NCBI GenBank assembly: GCA_002224055.1
Contig: AZLU01000005.1
Coordinates: 496,001-560,000 of the forward strand
Direction of reading: 5' to 3'
Source: Pezizomycotina sp. ARF18
Taxonomy: Eukaryota > Ascomycota
DNA length: 64,000 nucleotides
Shown here: piece after piece, positions 34,200 through 47,252 of the stretch
Layout of the letters: each line of letters starts with the position of its first letter
Position numbering within the stretch: position 1 is the stretch's first letter
Translations under genes and position numbers: made by a program
Notes under the pieces: model-generated
The model's input: only the letters and a program-made list of their open reading frames with translations
Told to the model about the DNA's origin: nothing
The model's database searches: none

Positions 34200-36759
34200 T
34201 TACGGCGCCTGCAGCTCGAAAATTGGCTTATTCGGATCGAACGGGAATTTCCTAACCTGGCTCGATCCTTCGTACTCCTCAAACCTGTCCATGCTCGGTA
34301 AGATATCCGTCACCCTGACAGCACCGCACTCGCTCTTCGGCTTGTTATACAGTTAACGCTCTCGACACCTCCGAGAGAGAATACCGGAGCTCAACCTGCT
34401 GCTTGCTCGCGCTGCTCGGGTCACCGGGCAGGTAATTATGCGGCGCGATGATCATAGAGCTCTGCGCGAGGCTGGCGACCGTCAGGGGTAGATCGCCGGT
34501 GTGCGGGACGTGGTGCATGCCTAGGTTGAACCACACTACCAGATCTTCCTGCTCCAGATTCTCCCCGTCGGAGAACTTCGCAAAGTCAATCAGCGGGGAA
34601 GACGTGTTGAGGCCGTTGTTGGCATGGCTGCAGCGTAATTCAGAGTCTTTTGTTTTGTGACGAAGATGTTGTGCTCCGCGAAGCGCGCGGTGTTCTTGAG
34701 GTTGTCGCTGTTCTGCACTGTGAGACGGATCGGCGTCCCAGCTCCCGGCATGATCCTATAGCCCGGGAGCTCGCCGAACTCATTCGGGTATCCTTGTTGA
34801 CGACGGTAAACATTCCGGCGGCGTTCACTGGCCAGTCTAATTTGCCTTGGTCTTCATTCTTAATGAACTCGGACTCGAGCTGGAAGGTATTCCGCTTCTT
34901 TCCGTTAGACCAGACGTATTCCTTCTCCTTCGGCACGAGCTTGGTAACTTGCATGGAGTTTTTAACACCCAAAACGTCGAGGTCGGCTTTGAAAGTAAGA
35001 ACATGGTCGTGCATACTTCCGCTAAGCGCTTCGTTAATCCTGTACCCGTGCTCAGAGCTGGAGTTACCCGTCCAGTACGCTCCTTGAATATACCCGCTCG
35101 CGCGAACCTTAACCTCAATGCTCCCGTCGAGGGAGAAAACGTAGTCAAAGTCGTAATCGTAGTTACCGATGGTCGTAATACTCCTCAAAATAAAAACCAC
35201 ATTCTTCGACGCGGTGATGTAATTGAACGATGCGTGGCGGCGGATAGGGAAGCCCTTATCGAACTCGAACATGCAGATCGAATTCTTATGGGTCGTGGTA
35301 ACCTCGTTATTGTGCGTCGTAGTGTTCATAAAAGTAGCGTAGCTCGGGCAATCGTAGCCTGGCAGCAGCTCGAAGGCATAAGATCCAAAGCCGTAGTACG
35401 AGTCCAGGTACGAAGTTCCGGCCTGGACCGGATCATCGCCGGCGTAGTGAGCTATGGCTTCCTGCAGGGATAGCTCGTAGATGATACGCTTCCCCTTGTA
35501 GCGGATATCGTGCAGTCCCATGCCAAAGTCGCGGTTCCACGAGAGGTAGAAGCTGAAATCCATCCACTGGATGAACTTCTTCTCGTTATCGAACGAATAC
35601 CGTTTTCCGCCGACCTCGACGGGGGCAGGAGGGATATTCGCATCCAGTGGCAGCTCATCTCCTTGTCTGTTGGTAGCAGCCCACTCGCCAACTTTGTTGA
35701 TGGGAAGCTTGACGAAGCCTGGTGACTGCCACGCTTTTCGGAACTCATCGGTAGAATTGTACATGATATTATTGTACAGCCAGCCGAGTAGTTTCCACTT
35801 GGTCCAATCTCGCCCGGTAATATCTAATGGAAGTCGTCAGTGACTAAAAAGTAAGCATTCTCCAAATTTGGACTTACCCAGTTTCATAAATAAACCCTGC
35901 GGCTGGATGGTGCTCGAGTCGTAGCTGTTAGCTTGGCCCCAGAAGGTAAGCCAACTAATCACCGTCCGTCTTCGACCCACAAGGGGTCTATGCCGTAGAG
36001 GGCGAAGTCATCCGAGTCGCTCCCGTTGACCACCTTTCCTTCAGAAGGTCCATTGTTATGTCCGAGATATTTGCAGCGATGGAAATAGCAAAGCCCTCCA
36101 CGAGTTCAATATCCGCATTAGGATTTTCAATAATACCCCGGACTTTCGGTTGTATATATATCAAGAGGCATAATAGTAGACGAGGAAGACACAGGTATCG
36201 GGGAAACCACGTATTCTTGGATATAAGGCTGTTTCAATCTATTAGTTTCGAGTTCGCAAAGTTCATATCAGATAAGATCACCTTTTCAGTCGCTCCGTAA
36301 ACGATTCCAACCCTCGCCATCCGCGCAGGCTTCGGTCCATTGTGGTCCAAATAATTCAAGACGTCCGTCTTGTTTGGCGGTAAGAGTTCCGTGATTCCAC
36401 TCCAGAAAGCCGTTAGAACCCTTACGTATACGAGAATAGTGCTTCACTTACACTTTGTTGTCCCAGCTTGTCGCGTTAACAGTGGCTGTTAAATTTAAAC
36501 CCCTCTCAGGAGCATGAAGCCAGGCTATCAAGCCTACCACCTCGTCCGTGCTCAACTGTTCCCAAACATTCTCTTTAGTCGCTTTGGCATGGGGCACCGC
36601 TTCGGCTTCGCAAAACTCTGAAGCTTGTCGGTGGTTTATCTCCCTCGCACGACGCTCTTGGAGTATCGCAAGTTTACGTGAACTTGGAACGGAAGGAATA
36701 GCTGATACGAGGGACGAGCTCGCCAATATGGCAAGGTGGAAAAGTAATGATTTCGCCAT
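34200..36759 (-). CDS. Secreted copper amine oxidase (primary-amine oxidase)
   Basis: The enzyme oxidises primary amines to aldehydes with release of ammonia and hydrogen peroxide, using copper and a topaquinone made from its own tyrosine. It starts MAKSLLFHLAILASSSLVSA, a signal peptide, in a cgccATGGcg context. Key parts: ELLPPNKTDVLNYLDHNGPK, RVGIVYG (N2/N3 domains), YGIDPLWVEDG, WGQANSYDSSTIQPQGLFMK, SYLDSYYGFGSYAFELLPGY (probable catalytic Asp), the topaquinone motif TTIGNYDYDFDY (about 35140-35175), the copper motif HDH in SGSMHDHVLTFKADLD, and the third copper histidine in LGMHHVPHTGDLPLTV. The end is FPFDPNKPIFELQAP and a TAA at 34200-34202. Introns lie at 36400-36451 and 35824-35877. 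Frame changes occur near 36180-36050, 35960, 34790, 34640, 34560 and 34350. Length is about 800 residues, normal for the secreted fungal group. Confidence 0.92.
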
Positions 36760-39700
36760 GGCGAACGACGATACGTGAGAAAAAAAAAACTAAAAAATGG
36801 CTAGAGTGGCTGCCGAGTATCGTTTTATAGAGGTCGCAGCGGACAAAGCCTGACTTGGAGCTCGGATACGGACAATATATCGACAAAAACGCCGAGTAAG
36901 ATGGTGGCGACCGCGTAGAGTGGATCCATTGCGAAAAGAGCTCTTTTTATCCTTTCTTTTGCGAACGTAATCTTACTCACTTTGCAGAGCTTAATGGTTA
37001 ATCCCTGCCCTTGCTTCTTGTCATCTCCAGCTTTCCCATCTTAGCGACCGCATCGCAAGGCTACAAACGAGATCCATCTGAATCCTGAGGACCATTTTTC
37101 GACGTCGTATTTAGAATAAATACATACCCCTTTGGGAAGAGGCAATATTCGTGCGAATAGGTTAGTCTTTCATCGCTGTGGCTCGGCACGTTGTCTTAAA
37201 CAGTCGTTCGCTCGTCAGCTCTCTCAAAAGTTACGGCGCTTCGGAGATATTATGTTCGTTAAGGTAATGTCACCAGAAGGATCTCGTTGGTTCAGCCTTG
37301 GCTCTTTCCACATGTGCCATCGAAGCGGGCCTCCCGATGTAAACCGTAGCCGGGATCATCCTGGCATGGCGATACCGTGATAGCCAGGTTTCGGTGATCT
37401 GCCCCTGGGCATCGGCGTGTGGGCCCAAACAGGGAAGAAATTCTAGAAGAGCAGAAGGAGATTAAAAACTGTTTGAATTCGGGAGCGTATTCCTATTAGA
37501 GATACGGGAAAAAATAAACAAGCCTTATACCGAACTCTTTTCGAGATGTGTTGCCCTTTTGGCAAGAGCGTTGTCTGTAACTTGACTCGCGCTGACGGCC
37601 GAAGTCTCCGTGAGCAAGTCGAACCGGAGATTCTACAGATCCTGTGAACCTAGCAAGACCAACAGCTTCATATCCTTGAGCAATGGCTTCAAGTGGGGTA
37701 GGGAGATGACGATATTGCATTGGGTTCGAGCGGGCCGAACAGTTGCCCAGCCGGCGCAGAGGAAGCAAGTGGGTCACGGAAATGACGACGATCACTGCGT
37801 TACTCCTGGTGGATTGTGGCTTAGGACTACAAACGCCTTTCAAGTTTGGCCATGGCGCTCTAGTGAGTTAGCTAACGTAACCTTTACAAATCATTAAAAC
37901 TGCTTAATTCCACTAGATCTTGTTCGAAAAAGCTTACTCCTTCGAGAGAGATCCAGATTGCACAGGCTCGACTAACATGACACTGATAATATCTATCTCC
38001 GCACGTTTATTTGATACCTCATAAACCATAGAGGCGAATAGGAACTTATATTTACTATTGAGAAGGCTGAGTATCGATGTTTGCAAGCACTGAAAGGTGT
38101 ATCCTTCCATGACGAAAGGATTCAAATTTCTTTTTTTTTCTAAGGGGTAGGGATCATCAAGCGAGCCGTTACTTTTCCACCAAAGCTCCAATCCGGAACT
38201 CCACGGAGTCTTAGGGTACCAGACTACAAAAACTCCACATCACATTTCTAGTTATTCCTTGTTTCTCCTCTTTCCCCAGATACTCTATAACCAAATTTCA
38301 TCGATTACGAACACTATAATTATTTCGTTGAAGACCTCAACGTCAGTTTCATATCTATTTGGCTATATATCGTATTCCCTCGGGCTAAGGTCATCAACAG
38401 CTAGGGATGAGGTCTTTTTGCGGCAAAGCGTCCGTGGAGGGCGGCAAACGCGCTTCCAGGAGCTTGTGTAGTATAATTTCAACCATCGCAGTTCTCACGA
38501 ATGTGGAGAAGGCAGCTTAAGTAGGCGTCTTCATGGTCCAACGAACTCAATAAAAGCATGACGGTGTTCACTCTTCGTTTCTAGAGGATGAGCTCATGAA
38601 GGAATCCTTCGACGAGCTCTTACCTAAGGCTAAAGTCCAAGGTTTTAATACCCATGCTTCTATAATTTTCCAAGCTATTCGAAGTCACCAAGCAAGCTAA
38701 TGCTGTTTCTTTCTCCGTTGTCTCTATTTTATAGATTTATTCTCTCTCTCGTTTGCCTACGGGGCAAGAAACTCTCAAAATGACGTAAACGAAGTAGGTA
38801 TACGCCATCGTCACCTTTGCAAGATTTCTTCCATTAGACATTCAAAGGAGTCTGCAATGAAACACTGTATCATAACGCATACATGCCCTTTCATTCCACC
38901 TGCTCGTCGTTCATGGTACCTTTGGTCGCGACACGGTAGTCGTTTTGATTTCAATTTCGAAGCGCTGGCCATGGAAAATTGACCTCGGCAGATACTTACC
39001 CCGAGGGAAAAAAAAGACTATACGCCGTTTATCTCAAGATCATCACGCTCAGGCTTGCCCTGTCTCACAACTGATTTCGATTTATAGTTGATGCTATAGA
39101 AGTACATCTAGAAGTGATTTTGAGAATGAAAACAAGGTACATACAACCTCATAGAGATATACTTCGTACAATCTACTTCTGCGACGAAATCCAGCGACGA
39201 AACCCCTCGTGGCGAGCCTCCATGGCCACATTTGGTGAAGTAGTTAGGATATGCAACAAATTAAACGATGAGGAAAAAAGATTTTTTTTTTGTTTAATAT
39301 CCCTACAAATATGTGAAATCAGCAACTTCAATCACATACGGGGTGGCGACGAAGTTTGAGCGTTGTCTCCGACAATTGGACGATTTTGTGGCAGCAAAGA
39401 GGGTTTCATGTTTCGTTCTCGTTAGAACTACCAGCACCCACGCAATAAAACGGCCGATCCGTAAAGCCGTAAAGAGGAAGCAATGAGAGAAAATAGCACC
39501 TCCACGTGAATAACAGGTTCTATACAAGAGAATTGCAGGAACTCCCGCGGAAAACCCGTAAAACATCGACCGCGGAACCCGGAGACATTCAGCAGATTAT
39601 GATTTAAATTGTTTTATGATCAAGTATATTCTTGAGAAAGAAAGATAAAAGAATCAATTCAGATAATAATATTGGGTAGGCTAACTGGAAGGCGAAGGTA

Positions 39701-39829
39701 CTGTGAGCTAGAACGACGTTCTTTGAGGCGTGTCACATAAACCGTATTTCTTCCTTTTTCGCTTTTGGCAGAAGATGTATCGTCCCCTTAGCTCCAGAAA
39801 GAAAGTAAAACTAATCAAGACAGAATAGG
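36760..39829. other. Spacer, no recognisable gene
   Basis: Starts with the amine oxidase promoter. Open frames at 37132-37380, 37496-37843 (minus), 37610-37897 and 39114-39359 have mixed composition but no family I know, and no splice-supported extension. The 37.0-37.9 kb part is less AT-rich than its surroundings and could hold a decayed gene. Confidence 0.35.
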
Positions 39830-40240
39830 ATGAATGTAATATCCACATATCTAACTTTCTTCACTGGCGGTAACAAGAATATATATAAGATTATTAATTA
39901 TTTTATTTTTCTCTTTCTGCTATTTCCCTTCTATTATTTCGCTCACATGTATAGAAATGTTCCATTGGTACCTGAGCTGTCACACTCCTTGAATACCACG
40001 ATAATTAACCAAAGAGGTGAAGCGAAACTGTGGTTCCGTGAATCTAGCACACCAAGGCAGATACAGGTAAACAGTCTGCGATTGTTTCCAGCTTCACAGC
40101 CTTCATCCCACGTTTCGCGGATATATGGGAACTATCCATTGCATGTCAAAAAGTCCCCGTATGAAAAAAAAGAAATAGATAAAACGTTTAAAACGGGTTT
40201 TCAAGCTTCGGTTCGTAGCATTTACTCGCGTCTCGTCTAA
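39830..40240 (+). CDS. Hypothetical open frame (136 aa) with one hydrophobic segment
   Basis: An uninterrupted frame with a hydrophobic stretch near residues 23-38 (IINYFIFLFLLFPFYYF), which could be a membrane anchor, followed by a basic hydrophilic C-terminus. Unrecognised. AT-rich sequence often yields such hydrophobic frames by chance. Confidence 0.2.
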   Translation: MNVISTYLTFFTGGNKNIYKIINYFIFLFLLFPFYYFAHMYRNVPLVPELSHSLNTTIINQRGEAKLWFRESSTPRQIQVNSLRLFPASQPSSHVSRIYGNYPLHVKKSPYEKKEIDKTFKTGFQASVRSIYSRLV

Positions 40241-41458
40241 TGTATCCACTCGTTCCTTCCCGCTTCCACCCAGGCTGTTTAGCTCTTCGATTATTAGAAT
40301 ATATCTTCCCCAGGCAGACTCTTTTTTGTTCTATGACTGAACATCTAAATAGTAGTATTGGGTGGGTAAAGTCATATTTCGTATTAATATTTAAATGAAA
40401 ACCCGCTTATACAAATCGCGATAAATCATTGTTCTATAAGCCAAGTGCCATCTTGCTTCAAGCCAATTCTGCCTTTGAATTCGATCATCGCCTATGCCCG
40501 AGCCATAGCGAGATCTCTGCCACAGATCTGAGAATACTTATTCTAGATATCTCGCTTCGATGAACAAAATTAGCTCAATAAACTGGGCAGTGCAAGTGAA
40601 AATTACTCAAGAAAAATGAGACAATGCTTCAGAACCGATCATGTAAGTCGATAGCATCTCGAAAGATTATTAACCGAATGCAAATGAAAATTTTATCTGC
40701 ACAGGCAATCGACAAGAAACATAGAGACGTCCACCGGCTTGCATCTTCTGCGACAGCCGCTGACGAACTGCAGGGATTTTAGTCTCGACTCGAGTCCGTG
40801 CTTTTTCGCCAGAGCTAAGCTAATCGAGCGAATCAGGACGCGATACAAATAACTTCTACCAATGGTAACGCTCTCGGAAAATCGATCTAATCCCACCAAA
40901 AAAAGGCAGCGGCAGTTCCGTTGACCATGAGGACGTGAGTATAAATGAAAATTGGCGCAGATGGGAAGAAAATTTTCGCCATTGCAGGAAGCCACAAAAC
41001 GCCCTGAACTTCCCGAATAGGACTAATTTCCCATGCAGCGTCAAAAATTTTCCGCCACTAGGAGGCACGTTCGCGCCGTGGGCCAGCCAGGTCTAGAAGG
41101 TCTGCGACAAATGACAAGCAGTTCTGGCATCTTATTCTTTGCTGGCGAGCATGAGAAAGAGTACCTATTGTACACCCCATATTTCTGCAGCAATGCCTCT
41201 TCTTAAGATAGCTGTGACCAAGTCTTGCTTTTCATTTATCTTTTTCTCTCTTCTATTTCTCTATCTCCCTGATTTTACTTTTCGTTCTTTTCTTTTTACG
41301 GGGACGAAACCTTTATGCAAGCAACGCCGCAGGGACAGCGTTTACTCCCGGCGCCGCCTAAGCAGGTACCACGCGTGCACACTCCTTCCTGATGACATGG
41401 CTCTGTCCGTCCTGCAAGGGCGCCATATCATTAGGCTCCAGCTCATTTGCACCGTATT

Positions 41459-41510
41459 CCCCCCCCCCCCCCCAAAAAAAAAAAAAAAAAAAAGAAAGAA
41501 AGAAAGAAAA
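41459..41510 (+). repeat. Compound C/A/GAAA microsatellite
   Basis: A run of C residues passes directly into a run of A residues and then several gaaa units. Confidence 0.8.
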
Positions 41511-44500
41511 GAACACAATCCCTCCCCCTAACTTTAACTGACAATGCATTTATGACATGACCATTAGATTTACCCTTGAAATTGTTTCGGTCATTTTCCA
41601 TCGAGATGTCTTCCTCGGTTCAGCTCAGGCGCAGGAAATAATTCCTCGGAAATGAACCTTATACAATAGAGATCCATAACGTACTCATTGTTGTTCAATC
41701 AAGACAGTGGCACCCTTCCTATACACCTAATCTTCTATAGTCTGTTCCTATACCTTATAGTCACAGAATATTGCACACATAGTAAGTACATAGACGCCTC
41801 TGATCCCCCTACTCTCATAAGCTTCAGCTCATAAGCTAAAGATTGAAACAATGGCGCCTTTTTTTACTGAGAAAGTCTTCATTTCTCTAGTTTACTAGAG
41901 AGACTGAGCGGGTATATTCTACGCCAAGAAATTCCTGGTACGCATTTTCTTGCTTCCTTGAAGCACCTTAAGCAAAACCGGTTCATGTCCAACATTGGAC
42001 ATTCAAGAACAGAGTATAAAAAAAAGAAACATTGCGCAGCCTCCTAAATCGCCTTGCATTGATGCATCAATGAAGCGAAGTTTTTACTTGAGCGTTAAGC
42101 AGACAGGTTCGCTTCGGTTCATCGTTCGGTTCATCGTTGCTGGAGAAGCTCTACCGCAATGCACCTATGGTTGCTCCTCGGAGCGCTGCACACATTGGAA
42201 GGCACCAAGATGTAATGCTTGGTGTCCCACACTATCAGCGGGTTGCATACCTGTAGTTCGCTCGAAGCAGCTTCCACAATTACCTTCGCCCATCTTCTCT
42301 GGCTAGGGCGAAGCTACACGTACTCTTGATACTCCAAAGCTAATTTCCATATTACCCCTACATGCAACTGTTCTTTCTCCATTCATCCACATCGATCATT
42401 TCGTATTTTTCGGAAAGGTGGTACTTTTCTCGACCCATCTTCCCTTTTCTCTTTTTTCTTTCTCCTTCTTTCATCGCATAATTCCGATTTTACATTTTGA
42501 AAGAAGACAAAAATTACTGATATTTGAGGAAATGTAGGATAGAGATAAAACTTGGTGTCTATAACATAGCCACCATGTTTTATACGTAACACTTTCTATG
42601 AAAACGTTTACAATTGCTAATATATTGGGTTAGTGAATGGCGCACTTCGCCCTAAAAAGTGGCCGTATATGCAGAACCGTCTCCGCGCCATAAAAGAGTG
42701 GAACTTCTGGCCATTCTGTATTGGAAGAGACAGGGACGCCCGCGTTTCCTGTTACCCCTCTTCGAAGACATCCAGGAAATTTGCAAACCGCGCTCCAGTG
42801 GTAAATGGTGGCTTGCAACCCTCTATAGCCCCATACATAGATGGGACCGGACAATGTCCTGATACGGTGCATTACAATTGCCATCAGGAGCTACAATGAC
42901 ATAGCACATGGTCTTCTAAGTCTTAGTTATGGAGAGACCTTTTTGACCGAGATAGGTTGGATGCAGACTTGGTTGCTTCGAAAACTCCAGAGTTATACCA
43001 CCTCTCAGCCTTGTAATACCGTTGACCCACCCTCAAAACCCAATTTCGCTCCTTTTTTTTTTTTTTTGAAGATGCTGGTCAGACCAAAGCCAACCTCTAA
43101 TTTGTCGACGAGGTGGATACAGATGGATACAAGAGAAGCAAAAAGAAATAAAGAAATAAAATGCGGAAGGGGTCAAACAGGTCTACGTTCAAGCGAAACG
43201 AAGACGAAGAGGGGTTGATGATGCATAGCATCTTGAGATTGCAGGTGCACTCTGGCGTAGGTTGGTACAAGTCTTATTGGGCAGATTACAAGAAACTCGT
43301 AAGTCTTCATTTTGTTTTAAGAGCTGCAGTGCGTGATCGTCACCGTTCATCACGTTGCATTTTTTAATCACTAGCTCCAGTTACGAAACTAGAGAGTAAG
43401 TAAAAATCGTCAATTCTAATTTTACTTTAAAAAAAAAAAAAAAAAAAACTCAAAAGATGTATACTTCGAGATACTTTTATTGCTAACAGCCAATCATATA
43501 TCTCTCAAGAATGAAACGTCTGTAAAAATAAGTTACCATTGCTTCTAGTATCACTAATTATTCAGACACACTAAGGAATAGCCACCGATGTACTCCCACG
43601 CCCAGCATTTTCAGAAAATAACCTTTTTTTTATTATTATTCGACGGATATTTTCGGAGTCAAATCTCTTCCAGATAGAAGAGAACAATCAAAAGTATTCT
43701 TTTGGCAAAGATTTCGTCGTCCTGATCGACGGTACAATCACAGTGGCTTGAATCCCTTGAACCTTTTAATAGCACTGACGTGCAAGGGCATCAAGAAGAT
43801 CATCGGGAATTTTTAAAGAATTGCTGATAGAGATGCTTGATTTCTAGGTTCTTTTATCACTGTGTTCTGAATAACGGCCAAGAGGGATCCTTTGTTTTTT
43901 TCTCCCTTAAGAGAAAGGGAAGCAACTTAATTTAGATCTCTTATCGAGGGGGAAATCGAACGGAAGGACAAAGCGAAACAAAATTATTCGTTTCCTTGTG
44001 TCGTTTATCCTTTCACCTTTTCTTGTTTATGACTCGAGAAACAAATTCTTCTCCTTCCGCAGATTCCTATTATTGTAATTCGAATGAGGCTTTCTTTCTT
44101 TCCGAACAAAATTCTAACATGGAAGTCGGGGTATTTCTGCCTAACATACTTTACTTTATTTCACAGAATCATTTTGATAAACTCACTCCTCGCTCGAAAT
44201 ACTTCCGCTAGAATCCTTCGAAGTTCCTATCAACTAGGAAATTGAGGTACCCGCACAGTCGCTGAGGTATCCCAGCGGCAATATAACGGAAATTGTGCAG
44301 TGGAGAATTAGTTCCACAACAGGCACCTGGAAAAGAAAAAGAGACAGGTCATGATCACCTAACGGACAGCTTTATGTTCTGCCATAAATCTATCTATCTA
44401 AAAGATGGCATCGAGGCAGGGAATGTGTGGTATTTTTACACCATAGTTACGTCTTGCTATCGGCAGATATAAGGGAAGACTTGCTGGTACAAGTTTAAGC

Positions 44501-44881
44501 CTATGAGTTCTTGATCTTCGGTCTCGCAGTATTATTTTTACTTTTTTTTTAAACAGTATATTCGACTATTATTTACTACTTGTTTTTTGCTACGCACGAG
44601 CCTTCCCTAGTTCTTTCCTTTTCATTTTCTTATTACTTTTTTTTCTGTTAGCTTCAAAGGTTGCACCATATCTTGGACTGCTGATCTTCCTCCTGGTGGG
44701 GACCACTTGCGCAACGCAACGTAGTCTCATCTCATAATCTGCTTTTTTAGAGGCGATCTTGCTTCTTGTAAATGTTTTAGAAAAAACTACTAAGGTATTC
44801 TCTTGGTTGCTTCCACGGTATAAACCTACAATGGGGCTGCACTACTAAACGGAACTGTTTCGAATGGGACACCCGTCTGTT

Positions 44882-44939
44882 CCGAGGGTTAGCTACCCCA
44901 AACTACCCTCGGATACCTCGATAAGGGATGGAGGTATCC
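44882..44939. other. Two overlapping perfect hairpins
   Basis: Stem 1: ccgagggt (44882-44889) with accctcgg (44905-44912). Stem 2: ggatacctc (44911-44919) with gaggtatcc (44931-44939). The stems share two bases, so they cannot both be complete in one fold, which could give a switch-like pair of alternatives. Biological role unknown. Confidence 0.4.
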
Positions 44940-46889
44940 CTCGATGATGGCATATCCTTGTTCATTGAGAGTGATGGACACAAGGGCAAGGCACGAACAA
45001 GAAACTTGCTGGAAGAATGGGCCTGCAGCTTCTGGTGGCATGTTGGCTCTAGAGTTGCTATCGGGGAAACACTGCCAGCGATCACTCGAGGGAAGGATAA
45101 CTCATCACCCGCCATTCCTTTTTATCATAGCTTTGAGCTCTGTATTTCCTTTTTAACCCACTAATTATCTTACGATTTTCCTATTTTGAGATATCATCGT
45201 ATATCCTAACGGTCATTATTTATTGGACTTTTGCCAATGGCGTCGCCCGTTAAAATAGTAATCGTCATAGCCAACCTTGATGAGCTTGAGTGGCTTTATT
45301 GATGGATATGTATTAGTTGGTTAAAATTTTTTGAGTATAATTGGGAAAGTATCTAGTCAAAAGCAGAACACCAGGAAATAAATAATGGAATATATGAAGA
45401 GAACGCGAAACACAGTCCACATCACAGACCCTCGGGTTGTTCAAAAATCTTTGAGCTAGTGACCTCGTCAACTTTTCTTTGCTTATTCTTCCTCGCTATC
45501 ACTTTCCTCTACTTTTCTCCAAATATATAGGAATTCTTTCATATTGATTGACCATAGCCGCCGGTTTATTTACTATACGTGGGACCACCTTCTCGTAACC
45601 GGGGTTAAGTCTTCTGTTACCAATGAGAGTCTGTTAATCCATCGGATGTCTATCGCACCGAAGAAACTATATTCGCTTTCGGGTATTTACGTAGCAAGAC
45701 TTACCATTTTATAACCCTTTCAGCACCGTTTTTCAGCGGACATATGTCTTTATACTCTTTTCTGAATAATCTCTATTTGGTGTTTCGGACCGAAAAGAAG
45801 GGGCCATTGACTGAGCTCTTTTTCTTATATGTGGAATATGGGTTTAATACTTTTTTGTGGATGTTTAAAAGTGTGAGAGGTTTAGGCTGATACTACTTGG
45901 ATTTTCCCGTTGTGGTAGAAGGGTAGAAGGGGTATTGCCATATGAAGGATGTAGATGGCGAAAAAAAAAAAACCGTCCCCACGCCAAAACGTTTAGATAG
46001 GGGAGTTTTTACATAACAAGCAGCTGCCAGATTGACTCGAAAGGTGATTGCCTTGGTAATCTGTACACACGGACTATTCACAGGAAATTATGGAATATTC
46101 TCATTGGAAATCTTTTAGATTATCCTATTAATTTACATATAACCTATTGCATAGATCCGGTTAACGGTATGGTTCTTTATAACGATAATTGCAGGTTATC
46201 CCAACGTAGAAGTACACGGGAGATTTACGCTAAACCCGTGAGCTGAGAATGCCTACTACAAATCACGTCAGAAAGGCAATAGTAATAATACTGAAATGAT
46301 ATTGTAGTTCTTTTCCTGAGCCTCTAGGATATTAGCCAGTGTTATACTAATTAATACTAAGAGAAAGTCTAATGTATGGATGCATACCTATGGGTTGAGT
46401 CAACCTGGCTCTTTCTTTTTCTGCAACTGCTCCGGCTAGAGGTGGGAAGCCTGAACGCCTCTCGCTTCCATCGCTCATCCTTTTGTGTGCTACCTCCCCG
46501 CAACATCCTCTTGGCTCCGCCAGTTTGAGTCTACCGATCGCTATCGATACACCGGTTACTCGAACGAATAGTAGAATAGTACGTCTACTTATTTGCCTTT
46601 CACTCTACAATAAAAAACAACAGCAGCTAAATAAAAAAAAATCGGGGAAAGGAGTAAAAACAGGCGAGATGGTTAAAATATAGCCCTGTGCAGGTTCCGC
46701 CGTACTCTTACACTTGCTGTTTTGGAAATAATCAGCCAGCGATTCTGGATTTTCACGCAACAACACGGACCCCGCGAAAACTGCTGACTGCCTTCGCTTC
46801 GGCAAAGATCTAGAATAACGGATCGTCGAGAGATGCATTTAACCACTTAACTCTTTTGTAATGGCGAGGGAAAGTATTTTTCTCGAAAT

Positions 46890-47252
46890 TTGCATGATCA
46901 TCTCGCAGCTACGGCAGTTGCCTCTATTCTCTATTCATGCTGTTATCTTTCTCATGTTGAGGGTATATTGAATTTATTCAACGACATGCCCGAGCTATCG
47001 CCAACTCGGTTAATCGCCGTTAGCAGAATTGTTCTTATAGACATCTCGCCGGCTCAGCCTTTCAAAGATCTAAAGGCAAAATCCATCGCTCTGAGAGCTA
47101 TAGGGCAGCCAGGATTTAGAAAGTACCGCAATGGTATTCCCACTATAGCCCCAGGGCTTCAAAACGATTACCAACTTGTGCCAGCCTTATTGAAAATAGT
47201 GCGTTTCCAGCCTTTCATCATGAATGTAGATAGACTCCTGCATGGTGGCTGA
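46890..47252 (+). CDS. Hypothetical open frame (120 aa)
   Basis: An open frame with globular-looking sequence (SPTRLIAVSRIVLIDISPAQ, FKDLKAKSIALRAIGQPGFR, DYQLVPALLKIVRFQPFIMN). Residue composition is unusually protein-like for this AT-rich block. Not recognised; it could be an exon of a larger gene, but I found no convincing partner exons. Confidence 0.3.
   Translation: MHDHLAATAVASILYSCCYLSHVEGILNLFNDMPELSPTRLIAVSRIVLIDISPAQPFKDLKAKSIALRAIGQPGFRKYRNGIPTIAPGLQNDYQLVPALLKIVRFQPFIMNVDRLLHGG

Larger units (their letters stand above)
40241..46889. other. Long spacer, no recognisable gene
   Basis: Contains a compound microsatellite (C run, A run, then GAAA units) at about 41459-41510, a short tandem of cggttcatcgtt near 42115-42138, an A20 run at 43429-43448 and paired hairpins at 44882-44939. 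Frames at 41995-42306, 42633-42899 and 42841-43218 are coding-like in places (for example a Cys-rich stretch at 42150-42250) but match no family I know. Confidence 0.35.

Noticed and set aside
34847-35473. 208-codon plus-strand open frame
   Set aside because: It lies antisense to the longest intact part of the copper amine oxidase gene, including the topaquinone region; it is a shadow frame.
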